From: Neisseria sicca
Lineage (GTDB): Bacteria; Pseudomonadota; Gammaproteobacteria; Burkholderiales; Neisseriaceae
Reading direction: 5' to 3'
DNA: 64,000 nucleotides
Assembly (NCBI RefSeq): GCF_003044565.1
Contig: NZ_POXG01000003.1
Coordinates: forward strand, 62,001-126,000
The position numbers and the translations under genes were made by a program. Below are positions 42,141 through 49,349 of the stretch, piece after piece (the first letter of the stretch is position 1; every line of letters starts with the position of its first letter). A model generated the notes under the pieces. The model was given only the letters and a program-made list of their open reading frames with translations, made no database searches and was not told the origin of the DNA.

Positions 42141-42440
42141 GTTTGGACGGGGTTGGACACCGTTTGGACGGGGTAAGAGTCGGAAAAAATCCCTTTAAAA
42201 ACATCGTTTAGACCGTTTGGACGGTTTGGACAGGGTAGTTATCCCATACGCGCGAAGATATACATTTATCTTCGCGCTTTTATTTTTTCTTTTTTATACA
42301 CCTTGTCATATTTTGTTTTTATTTTTTCTTCTTATACGCGGATTTTTATAAAAAAGTATGTCCAAACGGTCTAAACGATGATTTTAAAGGGAAAAAAGGT
42401 GTTTTAAAAGTTGTCCTACCCCGTCCAGCCCTGTCCAAAT
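42141..42440. repeat. Large inverted-repeat array, candidate phage replication origin
   Basis: The motif GTTTGGACGGGGT and variants occur repeatedly on the plus strand at 42,141-42,236 and in inverse orientation at 42,360-42,436 (CCCCGTCCAGCCCTGTCC). Within this, 33-base arms at 42,190-42,222 and 42,360-42,392 are complementary at 32 of 33 positions. The centre (42,223-42,359) is AT-rich and holds the primase terminator hairpin. Iterons plus an AT-rich region next to a primase-helicase gene fit an origin of replication. Confidence 0.6.
42250..42281 (+). terminator. Terminator of the primase operon
   Basis: GCGCGAAGATA and TATCTTCGCGC form a perfect 11-bp stem with a 6-base loop, followed by TTTTATTTTTTC. 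It lies inside the larger inverted repeat. Confidence 0.85.
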
Positions 42441-42487
42441 CTTGATTTTTAAGGTTTTTTTAAATTTCCTGCTTCATTGTCGATAAA

Positions 42488-42516
42488 AAAAGCCGTCTGA
42501 ACTTCCAGACGGCCTG
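42488..42516 (-). terminator. AG-dialect uptake-sequence hairpin after the secreted cargo gene
   Basis: AAAGCCGTCTGAA pairs with TCCAGACGGCCT with imperfections in the loop-proximal bases. It follows the stop of the gene at 42,524. Confidence 0.72.
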
Positions 42517-42523
42517 TTTAACC

Positions 42524-43276
42524 TTAAATTTTCTTAATACTTTCTTCCCACTGCAAACGCTCCTCCTCCTCAATCGCCCGCTTTTCGGCTTCTTCTTTTT
42601 CCTTTTTCTCGTCCTGAAGCCTATTCTCTATTTTCTCCACTTCATCGGATACATTTCTGTCATAAACCATAATGGATGCTGCATCATCAGGGCATCTTCT
42701 TCGATCATACAAATATAGATCTGTCTCACTTAACGGATTTCCTGACAAATTATCTAAAAAGTTTTCGAATATGGACGCATCCACGCCCTCTATGGAAGGT
42801 AATACAATGCTAAATCTCTCCGCCTCTTTTACATGAATGCAACTTGGGCTGTTTATCTCTTCTTTCTGGGCAAATTCAGTACCGTACTTATCTACCAAAG
42901 CCTTAGCAATATGGAAAACCTCATACCTATCTTCAACAGCCCTTGCAACATCACCCCTATCTCTAAGGTTATACGCATCAAGCGTATAATGTACTGCTAT
43001 GTGGTACAACCTGCCTTGATGAAACTTCATAAATATTATTGGAGCGGTAAAATCTTCGGTCAAAGCCAAATCTTCATACACCCATCTGTAAGACGACGGA
43101 TAAAGGTCATCTCCTTTCAAAAGCCTCGGCTTCTTACCCTGTTTCTTGGCAATCATTTGTTTGACGTACTGCTCGGAATCACCAATCTTCAGAAACCCGA
43201 TACCGTCCACCAATGGTTGCGCAACCGTAGCAGCAGATACCAAACAACCAACTACCAAAGCTGCAAAGCGTTTCAT
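42524..43276 (-). CDS. Secreted prophage cargo protein of unknown function
   Basis: 250 residues. MKRFAALVVGCLVSAATVAQ is a signal peptide (cleavage after AQ or VAQ), giving a periplasmic or secreted protein. The central part (GIGFLKIGDSEQYVKQMIA; YRWVYEDLALTEDFTAPIIF; LYHIAVHYTLDAYN) looks like a compact mixed domain with a Cys pair (SPSCIHV and RRRCPDD). The last 50 residues are a highly charged coiled coil rich in Glu/Lys (VEKIENRLQDEKKEKEEAEK). It is transcribed against the surrounding lytic genes and has its own terminator, the usual form of a lysogenic-conversion gene. No function recognised. Confidence 0.72.
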   Translation of the reverse strand: MKRFAALVVGCLVSAATVAQPLVDGIGFLKIGDSEQYVKQMIAKKQGKKPRLLKGDDLYPSSYRWVYEDLALTEDFTAPIIFMKFHQGRLYHIAVHYTLDAYNLRDRGDVARAVEDRYEVFHIAKALVDKYGTEFAQKEEINSPSCIHVKEAERFSIVLPSIEGVDASIFENFLDNLSGNPLSETDLYLYDRRRCPDDAASIMVYDRNVSDEVEKIENRLQDEKKEKEEAEKRAIEEEERLQWEESIKKI

Positions 43277-43439
43277 CTTTACATTTCCTTGCGTGATTTA
43301 ATCGAATTTCATCATGCCAAATTATATTTCCCTTGACAAGCATTTTCTTTCTGTTTACATTTAGTTTCACGAGGCGTCGAAAACCTCTTAGCAAACGGCA
43401 TTCACCCCGTCAGCGTGAATTTTTTACGTCCATACGATT

Positions 43440-43585
43440 CTTTGGTTTCCTTTGTTGTTTGTTTTGATACCACCGGAGTTTCCTATGGTCGGGAGGGCTG
43501 CGAATACAAGACCCGCTTTCAGCGGGGAATAAGCACGGCCCATTTGCTAGGGTTTTCGAACCTCCCGACCGCCCGTTTCGGGCAA
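43440..43585 (+). ncRNA. C4-type antisense RNA controlling the antirepressor
   Basis: The segment GTTTCCTTTG (43,444-43,453) is exactly complementary to CAAAGGAAAC (43,599-43,608), the ribosome site of the antirepressor gene. A second box, AGTTTCCT (43,476-43,483), complements AGGAAACT at the same place. The rest folds into a stem GGTCGGGAGG/CCTCCCGACC (43,486-43,495 with 43,560-43,569) enclosing the hairpin CCCGC-TTTCA-GCGGG, and a 3' hairpin GCCCG-TTT-CGGGC (43,570-43,582). This is the arrangement of the C4 RNA of phages P1 and P7, which silences translation of ant. Confidence 0.8.
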
Positions 43586-43616
43586 CTTCGAATGTATAGC
43601 AAAGGAAACTTTCATC

Positions 43617-44600
43617 ATGAACCAAGTTCAAAACATCTCTTTTCACGGCCAAACCGTAGCCGTTTTTTCCCAAAACAACCAACACTACGTTGCCATGAAA
43701 CCGATAGTTGAAAATATCGGCTTGGATTGGGTTTCACAACATAAAAAAATCCAACGCAACGAAATTTTAAATTCAACTATGGTCATGATGACCATAGTTG
43801 CAGAAGACGGCAAAAAGCGTGAAATGCTCTGTCTGCCACTAGACTACCTCAACGGCTGGCTTTTCGGCGTGGATGCTCAGCGTGTGAAACCGGAAATCCG
43901 CGAACGGCTGCTCACTTACCAACGCGAATGCTTCCGGGTATTGAATGACCATTTCAACCGCCCGCGCGAACAGCTTACCGTCCCCGCGATTCCTGATCCG
44001 TTCCGAATCAAAGAGGAGGATGCGCGCCATGAGATGCAGAAAATATTCTTCACTATCGAGTCTGCGCTGCATGATAACGGTGTCATGCACCCGGATACGT
44101 TCCGCGATTACAGCCACGGGAAAACGGGCAAGCGGGTCATCGGTTTGAACTTCTGGAAAATGTCGCTGGTCATCCGCCGTATCATTGAGGATATTCCGAA
44201 AATGGTTATCGACCGCAGCCCTGAAGTGCGCCGCCTGATTGATGAGGCGCGATATGATTTGAACTGCGATGCGCTGCCCGCGCCGGAAGAAAATCAGTCT
44301 GCTGCTCCTAAGAAGCCTGCCGATTCAAGCGATGCCCAATGCAGAAAACGCGAGATTGCGGAAAGCCACAAATCCGCTATCGCCCGCCTGCTGACATACG
44401 ACGGAGATAAATCGGCAATCGGGCTGGCGGAATGCGCGGCGGCAAACGAAATCATCAACCTGTCTAGGGTAGTCAGCGACGCCTATGAAAACTTTATGTT
44501 CTCCAATGAAAACCAAAATTTGACGGACGAGGATTTCAAATGTGCGATGCTTGAATTGGCGCGCCTGAAAAATACGGTGATGGAGCTGTCCTGCTGCTGA
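43617..44600 (+). CDS. Phage antirepressor (P22_AR_N family)
   Basis: 327 residues. The N-terminal domain (about 1-115) is of the P22 Ant/AR_N type: FHGQTVAVFSQNNQHYVAMK, IVENIGLDWVSQHKKIQRN, CLPLDYLNGWLFGVDAQRVK and LLTYQRECFRVLNDHF. The C-terminal part is a variable helical region. Antirepressors inactivate the phage repressor and favour lytic growth. Translation is predicted to be blocked by the upstream C4 RNA, whose two boxes pair with AAAGGAAACT just before the ATG. It is followed by an AT-dialect uptake-sequence terminator. Confidence 0.88.
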   Translation: MNQVQNISFHGQTVAVFSQNNQHYVAMKPIVENIGLDWVSQHKKIQRNEILNSTMVMMTIVAEDGKKREMLCLPLDYLNGWLFGVDAQRVKPEIRERLLTYQRECFRVLNDHFNRPREQLTVPAIPDPFRIKEEDARHEMQKIFFTIESALHDNGVMHPDTFRDYSHGKTGKRVIGLNFWKMSLVIRRIIEDIPKMVIDRSPEVRRLIDEARYDLNCDALPAPEENQSAAPKKPADSSDAQCRKREIAESHKSAIARLLTYDGDKSAIGLAECAAANEIINLSRVVSDAYENFMFSNENQNLTDEDFKCAMLELARLKNTVMELSCC

Positions 44601-44617
44601 TTTTTTGCTGTCCGATT

Positions 44618-44648
44618 ATGCCGTCTGATGGGTTTCAGACGGCATTTT
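44618..44648 (+). terminator. AT-dialect uptake-sequence terminator
   Basis: ATGCCGTCTGATGGGTTTCAGACGGCATTTTT: the arms carry ATGCCGTCTGA, the meningococcal/gonococcal type of uptake sequence, not the mucosa type that dominates the host part of the window. Confidence 0.8.
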
Positions 44649-44733
44649 TGTTATAATATGCGCTTAAAAATTAAAGCCCTGCGGACTCCGACGGGGCTAG
44701 GGATGGTCGGTGCGCGAAGAAATCGACTGATAA

Positions 44734-45138
44734 ATGACTATTGATGATTTGCTTGCCCGTTGGGGCTTTTGGCGTTCGGTTCGGGATGATAACGGACTGG
44801 GTTATGCAACCAGTGCGGCAAACCGTGCAATGGCAGGCGATGCGAATACGGGCGGAACGCGTCCGTTGCTGCCTTATGGGGTGGACGCGGATTCGGTGTT
44901 TTCTGCGGTGGACAGGGTGGTGATGAAGGAATTGCCTGCGTTCCATCGGGAGGTGTTGCTGTTGCGCTATTCAGGCGGTGTCGGCGACGAGTACAAGAAG
45001 GTCAGCGTCGAAAAGGCGATGGCAGAGAAGTGCGGCTGCTGCGTCCGCTTGTTCTACAAATATTTGAAAGACGCTAAAGCCTTGCTGTGTGTGGCTTTAA
45101 GTGGCAGTGAAGCGGGCAGGCTGTTAAACGGTTGTTAA
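44734..45138 (+). CDS. Phage late antiterminator Q-like protein
   Basis: 134 residues. The C-terminal half has a sigma-region-4-like HTH: LPAFHREVLLLRYSGGVGDE followed by KAMAEKCGCCVRLFYKYLKD, similar to Q-type/DUF1133 antitermination proteins of lambdoid phages. N-terminus LLARWGFWRSVRDDNGLGY contains a conserved W/R-rich patch. It is the last early gene; a structured leader and an intrinsic terminator (45,381-45,416) lie between it and the first late gene, which is where an antiterminator would act. Confidence 0.68.
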   Translation: MTIDDLLARWGFWRSVRDDNGLGYATSAANRAMAGDANTGGTRPLLPYGVDADSVFSAVDRVVMKELPAFHREVLLLRYSGGVGDEYKKVSVEKAMAEKCGCCVRLFYKYLKDAKALLCVALSGSEAGRLLNGC

Positions 45139-45250
45139 AAACTGCTTGCGCTTCGTGCAGTGAAATGTTTAAATTATGGAAAACTGCGGTTTCGTGCGTT
45201 CAGGCGCGATGCCGCGTTTTTTTTCATCTCATTTCCTTTCGGTTGAAACC

Positions 45251-45346
45251 CCGCCCTTTAGGGCGGTAGAATCAGAATTTATTTGGGAGGGGCGTAACCC
45301 CTTCCAAACCAGGACGGCACATAGGGCGACGCTTTATGTGTCGTCC
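45251..45346 (+). other. Three consecutive hairpins in the late leader
   Basis: CCGCCC-TTTA-GGGCGG (45,251-45,266), AGGGG-CGTAA-CCCCT (45,288-45,302) and AGGACGGCACATA with TATGTGTCGTCCT (45,311-45,346) occur in a row in the 286-base gap after the Q-like gene. A T-run (CGCGTTTTTTTTC near 45,219) precedes them. They may form an antitermination loading site or a stable RNA. The first hairpin also resembles end structures of IS200/IS605 elements, but no transposase is present. Confidence 0.55.
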
Positions 45347-45380
45347 TGTGTGTTGAAACGTTGAATCCTTATCTGTTATT

Positions 45381-45416
45381 AAAGGTCGTCTGAATTTCAG
45401 ACGACCTTTCTTTTTG
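45381..45416 (+). terminator. Terminator directly upstream of the first late gene
   Basis: AAAGGTCGTCTGAA-T-TTCAGACGACCTTT followed by CTTTTT. It ends about eight bases before the next start codon, so late transcription must read through it. Confidence 0.85.
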
Positions 45417-45424
45417 GAGATGTC

Positions 45425-46087
45425 ATGCCGGCAATTCGTGTCGATGTCAGCAAAATGGTCGCACGCTTGGATGATGTCCGGCGCCGACAAGTCCCGTTTG
45501 CCGCTAAAAATGCGGTGAACAAACTTGCTGCACAGGCAATCGGCAATCTGCAAGATGAAATGAGGGATTCGTTCTTCAACCCGAAGCCGTGGACGTTGAA
45601 CAGTCTGTTTGTCAGACAGTATGCGACCAAGGAGGAATTGACCGCCGTGGTCGATTTCAAGGACGGTGCAAAGGATAGAAGCGCGGGCAAATATCTGACG
45701 GCGCAAATTTATGGTGGAAGCCGTCGGGCGAAAGGTATCGAGGCGTTTCTGGTTTCGCGGGGATTGATGCCCGCGGGGTATCGGATTGTGCCGTCAGATG
45801 CGGTAAGGCTTGACCGTTTCGGCAATATCACGCTGGCTGCGTTTCGGTCAATGGTGCGCGGATTGAACGATGGTACGCATTTCGCCCTGCTTAAACGACG
45901 CGGCAAACTGCCTGCGGGAATTTACAAACGACAAAAAAGAAAAGTAAAAGCCTTGGTTGTGTATGTGTCAGCGGCACAGTATGAAAAACGTCTCCGGTAT
46001 TTTGAGGTTGCTGAACAAGCTGTCGTCAGTAATCAGCAGGCAGTCTTTGCCGAAGAACTCGAAAAAGCATTCGCCACAGCCCGATAA
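45425..46087 (+). CDS. GpZ-like minor tail protein candidate
   Basis: 220 residues. RRRQVPFAAKNAVNKLAAQA near residue 19 and the basic segment KRRGKLPAGIYKRQKRKVKA in the second half resemble the Z family of lambdoid minor tail proteins. Lambda gpZ is encoded between FII and U; here the gene precedes the terminase genes, so either it was moved or the match is fortuitous. GGAGATGTC provides the ribosome site. It is the first gene behind the late terminator. Confidence 0.5.
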   Translation: MPAIRVDVSKMVARLDDVRRRQVPFAAKNAVNKLAAQAIGNLQDEMRDSFFNPKPWTLNSLFVRQYATKEELTAVVDFKDGAKDRSAGKYLTAQIYGGSRRAKGIEAFLVSRGLMPAGYRIVPSDAVRLDRFGNITLAAFRSMVRGLNDGTHFALLKRRGKLPAGIYKRQKRKVKALVVYVSAAQYEKRLRYFEVAEQAVVSNQQAVFAEELEKAFATAR

Positions 46088-46110
46088 GGTACTTCCTGGA
46101 CTTTCAGTCA

Positions 46111-46130
46111 CGCGGGTAATTCGAGCCGCG
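46111..46130. other. Candidate cos site
   Basis: CGCGGGTAATTCGAGCCGCG has hyphenated two-fold symmetry (CGCGG ... CCGCG) and lies 58 bases upstream of the terminase small subunit, where lambda cosN lies. Nu1/A-type terminases cut cos ends. The assignment is based on position and symmetry only. Confidence 0.3.
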
Positions 46131-46187
46131 ATTTCTGTTAAGCGACAGGTTTGTATGGGTTGCTTGCTGGGTTAATGAGGAACTGAC

Positions 46188-46679
46188 ATGAAAGTGAATA
46201 AAAGACAGCTTGCCGATATTGTCGGTGTTACGGAACAGGCTTTGACCAACTGGCAGAAAGAAGGTCTGCCGGTGGCGGCCTATGCAGATAAAAACGGGCT
46301 TGCGAATGAATACGATACCGTTGCGGTTATCCGCTGGATGTTGCAGCGGGAACTGGAACGGCTGAACAAGGAAAAGCCGCGTGACCGGCTGGACAGGGTG
46401 AAGGCTGAATTGGCTGAATTGGAGCGGGACGAAAAATTAGGACAGCTTGCGCCGGCCGCGATGTTTGAGCGCGCATGGGGCGACCATGTTTTAGCGGCAC
46501 GGACGGAATTTTTAACAATGCCCGAGCAGTTGGCGGCTGAACTGACGGCGACGTCGGGCGTGGAAATAGACCCTGATACCATTGCGGCGTACATCAACAG
46601 GGCGTTGGAAAAATTATCGAATTACGGAGCAGAAAACGATGGAGATGACAGCCGCAACCATGCAGGCGCGGATGGCTGA
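46188..46679 (+). CDS. Terminase small subunit, Nu1-like
   Basis: 163 residues. The N-terminal winged helix is KRQLADIVGVTEQALTNWQK, which binds the packaging site. The C-terminal part (RLDRVKAELAELERDEKLGQ; AARTEFLTMPEQLAAELTA) mediates assembly with the large subunit. It pairs with the GpA-type terminase gene, which overlaps it by 41 bases in another frame. TGAGGAACTGAC before the ATG gives the ribosome site. Confidence 0.9.
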   Translation: MKVNKRQLADIVGVTEQALTNWQKEGLPVAAYADKNGLANEYDTVAVIRWMLQRELERLNKEKPRDRLDRVKAELAELERDEKLGQLAPAAMFERAWGDHVLAARTEFLTMPEQLAAELTATSGVEIDPDTIAAYINRALEKLSNYGAENDGDDSRNHAGADG

Positions 46680-48666
46680 AACGGTGGCGCGGGTGTTGCG
46701 GCAGGCGTGCCGGAAATGGGCGCCGCCGCGCAAAATTAAAACCCGCGACTGGGCAAACAAGTACCGCTATCTTTCCAGCATAGAGGCTGCCCGACCGGGC
46801 AAATACGTTTTGGACGTAACACCGTATCTGGCATGGGAAAACAGCCCGCTTGATGCGCTGGACGACCCGTCCGTGCAAGTGGTTGTTTGCCAAAAATCGG
46901 CGCAAGTGGCGTGGACTTCGGGTGTGCTGGGTAACTTTTTGGGCAAATCCATCGATGCCGAACCCAGTCCGATATTGGTTCTATTCCCGAAAGAGGGGGC
47001 GGCTAAAGAGTACATGGACGAAAAATTCGTTCCGATGGTCGAAGCGACGCCCGCCCTGCGCGAGAAAGTCGATACCCGTATCCGTGCGCAAGGGCAGCGG
47101 CAGTTGTTCAAGAAATTCCCCGGCGGTTTTCTGAAGCTGGTGGGCAGTAACAGCCCCGCCAGTGTGAAATCGTCGCCGGTGCCGATTGTGTGTGTGGAAG
47201 AGCCGGACGACTGTAACCTGAACCTGCGCGGTCAGGGCGACAGTATCAAGCTGGCGAAGGAGCGAACCAAAACCTACCGCCGCCCGAAAATCGTATTAGG
47301 CGGCACGCCGACTATTGCGGGCGTCTCGACAATCGCCGCCGAAATGGAGTTGTCGGATAAGCGCGTCGGCATGGTGCCGTGCCACGAATGCGGCGAAGCC
47401 CATGTGTTGAGCTTCGATTACCTTTCTTGCGACGAAGACCCAAACGGCAATCATCCTGTTTTCGGCAAAAAGCTGCCGGAAACGGCGCATTACACCTGCC
47501 CGAACTGCGGCGCGGTGTGGAACGACATGCAGAAAAACCGTAATGTGCGTCGCGGTTGGTGGCAGGCGACCGCGCCTTTTCACGGCACCGCAGGTTTTTA
47601 CCTGAACGAGCTATACAGCCCGTTCCCCGGCAGTGTGTTTTCCGAACTGATGAAAAAATGGTTGACCGCGCAATACGAAGCGGACAACGGCGATATATCG
47701 CCGATGATTGCCTTCGTCAATTCGTCCATCGGAATCCCGTTTGAGATGACCAACGACGGTGTAAAGGAAGATGACCTGGCAGAACGCGGCGAAGACTATG
47801 CCGAAAACACCGTTCCGCGCGGCGGCCTGATTCTGACTATGGGCGTGGACGTGCAACATGACCGGCTGGCCGTCATCATCCGCGCATGGGGGCGCGGTGA
47901 GGAAAGCTGGCTGGTTTGGTGGGGCGAAATCCACGGCACCACGGTGGACGTCAAATCCGACGTGTGGCGCAAACTGGCCGAGATGATTTTTCAGACGGCC
48001 TACAAGCACGAAACCGGCGCGGGAATGAAAATCGCGGCGGTATCGATAGACAGTTCGGACGGCAATACCTCCGACGCGGTGTATCACTTTGTGCGCGGCT
48101 GTCGCGGCGTGAAAGCGGTGAATGTGATGGCGGTCAAGGGCAGCACCAACCCCGATAAAGAGATTTTCAGTCGGGCGCGGGCGATTGACTTGAAGCACAA
48201 AAACACCAAGGCCGACAAATTCGGCGTTCAGGTGTACAGCGTCGGCGTATCGCGGGCGAAGGACTTGCTGATAGACGAGCATGCGCGCATCAATCTGGAA
48301 GGAAGCGGGGCAGGGCGGATGCACTTTTACAAAGATGTCCGCGCCGACTACTGCGGCCAGTTGTTGAGCGAAGTCAAAGTACCCAGCCGCATGAACAAGC
48401 ACAAAAAGGTTTGGCAGAAAAAAGTCGGCGTACGAAACGAGGCATTGGACTGCGAAGTCTATGCCCTGCACGCCGCCCGCTCGGTCGGCACGCATACCAT
48501 GTCGGCGGCAAAATGGGCGTTATACGAAAACGCGCTGTTGCAGTCGGAACTGTTTGCCGAACCGAAACCCGTCGAACAGGTACAGAAAAAAACGAGGGCG
48601 GACAGCGGTAGCGGTTTTGCGGCAACCAGACGCCGTAAGGGCGGTAACTTCGTTACCAATTATTGA
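46639..48666 (+). CDS. Terminase large subunit, lambda GpA family
   Basis: 675 residues from MEMTAATMQA with GGAG 10 bases before. ATPase: VVVCQKSAQVAWTSG holds the Walker A-like loop, VCVEEPDDC the Walker B. A zinc-ribbon is visible as CHECGEAHVLSF ... YTCPNCGAVW near residue 250-300. The nuclease domain lies in the C-terminal half (LTMGVDVQHDRLAVIIRAWG; VSIDSSDGNTSD). It cuts cos and translocates DNA into the prohead with ATP. The start lies inside the Nu1-like gene, typical of this pair. Confidence 0.95.
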   Translation: MEMTAATMQARMAETVARVLRQACRKWAPPRKIKTRDWANKYRYLSSIEAARPGKYVLDVTPYLAWENSPLDALDDPSVQVVVCQKSAQVAWTSGVLGNFLGKSIDAEPSPILVLFPKEGAAKEYMDEKFVPMVEATPALREKVDTRIRAQGQRQLFKKFPGGFLKLVGSNSPASVKSSPVPIVCVEEPDDCNLNLRGQGDSIKLAKERTKTYRRPKIVLGGTPTIAGVSTIAAEMELSDKRVGMVPCHECGEAHVLSFDYLSCDEDPNGNHPVFGKKLPETAHYTCPNCGAVWNDMQKNRNVRRGWWQATAPFHGTAGFYLNELYSPFPGSVFSELMKKWLTAQYEADNGDISPMIAFVNSSIGIPFEMTNDGVKEDDLAERGEDYAENTVPRGGLILTMGVDVQHDRLAVIIRAWGRGEESWLVWWGEIHGTTVDVKSDVWRKLAEMIFQTAYKHETGAGMKIAAVSIDSSDGNTSDAVYHFVRGCRGVKAVNVMAVKGSTNPDKEIFSRARAIDLKHKNTKADKFGVQVYSVGVSRAKDLLIDEHARINLEGSGAGRMHFYKDVRADYCGQLLSEVKVPSRMNKHKKVWQKKVGVRNEALDCEVYALHAARSVGTHTMSAAKWALYENALLQSELFAEPKPVEQVQKKTRADSGSGFAATRRRKGGNFVTNY

Positions 48667-48825
48667 TTTAGGCCGTCTGAATAGATGGCTGTCCAGCCGG
48701 TTAAGCGTCAACCGGACGTCAGAAAACGCTTTTCTGCTACATTTCAGATTAGGGCTTGATACGACGTTGTCCGAAGTTAGAGGGTGCGGTCAAGGTTTGC
48801 GGCCGCCTTTTAAGTGCAAACCAAG

Positions 48826-48864
48826 AAAAAGGCCGTCTGAACAGCAGATTTCAGACGGCCTTTA
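48826..48864 (+). terminator. AG-dialect uptake-sequence hairpin between terminase and the small winged-helix gene
   Basis: AAAAAGGCCGTCTGAA pairs with TTTCAGACGGCCTTT. It sits within the late operon, so complete termination would be harmful unless antitermination is active. The 210 bases between the terminase stop and the next gene hold no gene. Confidence 0.78.
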
Positions 48865-48877
48865 TACGGCTATAACC

Positions 48878-49084
48878 ATGAACGAAAAAGAACAGGTTCT
48901 ATCACACATTCGGACGCATCCGGGTTGCACATCGACCGGTGTTGCCAATGAGGTGTATGGAAAGCAGAAGTGGAGCGGCTGGATTCTTGCCCGCCGCGAT
49001 ATTGATACGCTGATTGAGGAAGGCTTGGTGGAAGAGCGTTTCGAGGAAGGCGTCAGTAAAATTTATGCAAAAGAGGCCGTCTGA
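48878..49084 (+). CDS. Small winged-helix-like phage protein
   Basis: 68 residues, MNEKEQVLSHIRTHPGCTST at the start. HIRTHPGCTSTGVANEVYGK followed by DIDTLIEEGLVEERFEEG reads as a winged helix: a helix-turn-helix plus a wing with the EEGLVEE element. It lies between the terminase and gpW-like genes. It ends KEAV, where the stop codon belongs to an AG-dialect uptake sequence. Function unknown; a role in packaging or late regulation is possible. Confidence 0.65.
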   Translation: MNEKEQVLSHIRTHPGCTSTGVANEVYGKQKWSGWILARRDIDTLIEEGLVEERFEEGVSKIYAKEAV

Positions 49085-49086
49085 AA

Positions 49087-49341
49087 ATGAACGGTAATGA
49101 GTATGTGGTAGAACTTGAAGAAGCGCGAGAGATTCTGAACAGCCTTCGAAAAGCCTACAAGGAACATGCGGCAGGCAGGGGCATGACCAAGCGGTACAAA
49201 ATCAAAGACCGCGAAATGGAGTTTTCCAGCCTTGCCGATTTATTGAAGCAGATACGGTTCTGGCAGCGGGAAATTACGCGGCTGGAAGCGGCGGCGGGTT
49301 TTTCCCCGCGCCGTTCAGGCCGTATCATCACGCGATTTTAG
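49087..49341 (+). CDS. Head-tail joining protein, gpW-like
   Basis: 84 residues. The length, all-helical first half (ELEEAREILNSLRKAYKEHA), the KRYKIKDREMEFSSLADLLK turn and the basic C-terminus (FSPRRSGRIITRF) match lambda gpW, which closes the filled head and prepares the tail attachment site. Position between the terminase and portal genes is the same as in lambda. Confidence 0.85.
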   Translation: MNGNEYVVELEEAREILNSLRKAYKEHAAGRGMTKRYKIKDREMEFSSLADLLKQIRFWQREITRLEAAAGFSPRRSGRIITRF

Positions 49342-49349
49342 GATGAGCT

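Noticed and set aside
43415..43711. 98-codon open frame spanning the C4 RNA region, similar in position to Ash/Icd-like phage frames
   Set aside because: Its sequence is explained by the C4 RNA structure and by overlap with the antirepressor ribosome site. There is no ribosome site before its start, and the boxes and stems are conserved as RNA features. It could still be translated, but nothing supports it.
45251..45266. CCGCCC-TTTA-GGGCGG hairpin as the end of an IS200/IS605 element
   Set aside because: No TnpA or TnpB coding sequence lies nearby, and the opposite end is not seen. It is kept as part of the leader structure only.
46582..46638. Upstream start of the terminase large subunit
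   Set aside because: The additional 19 residues are read inside the Nu1-like gene without a ribosome site. The ATG at 46,639 follows GGAG at a good distance.
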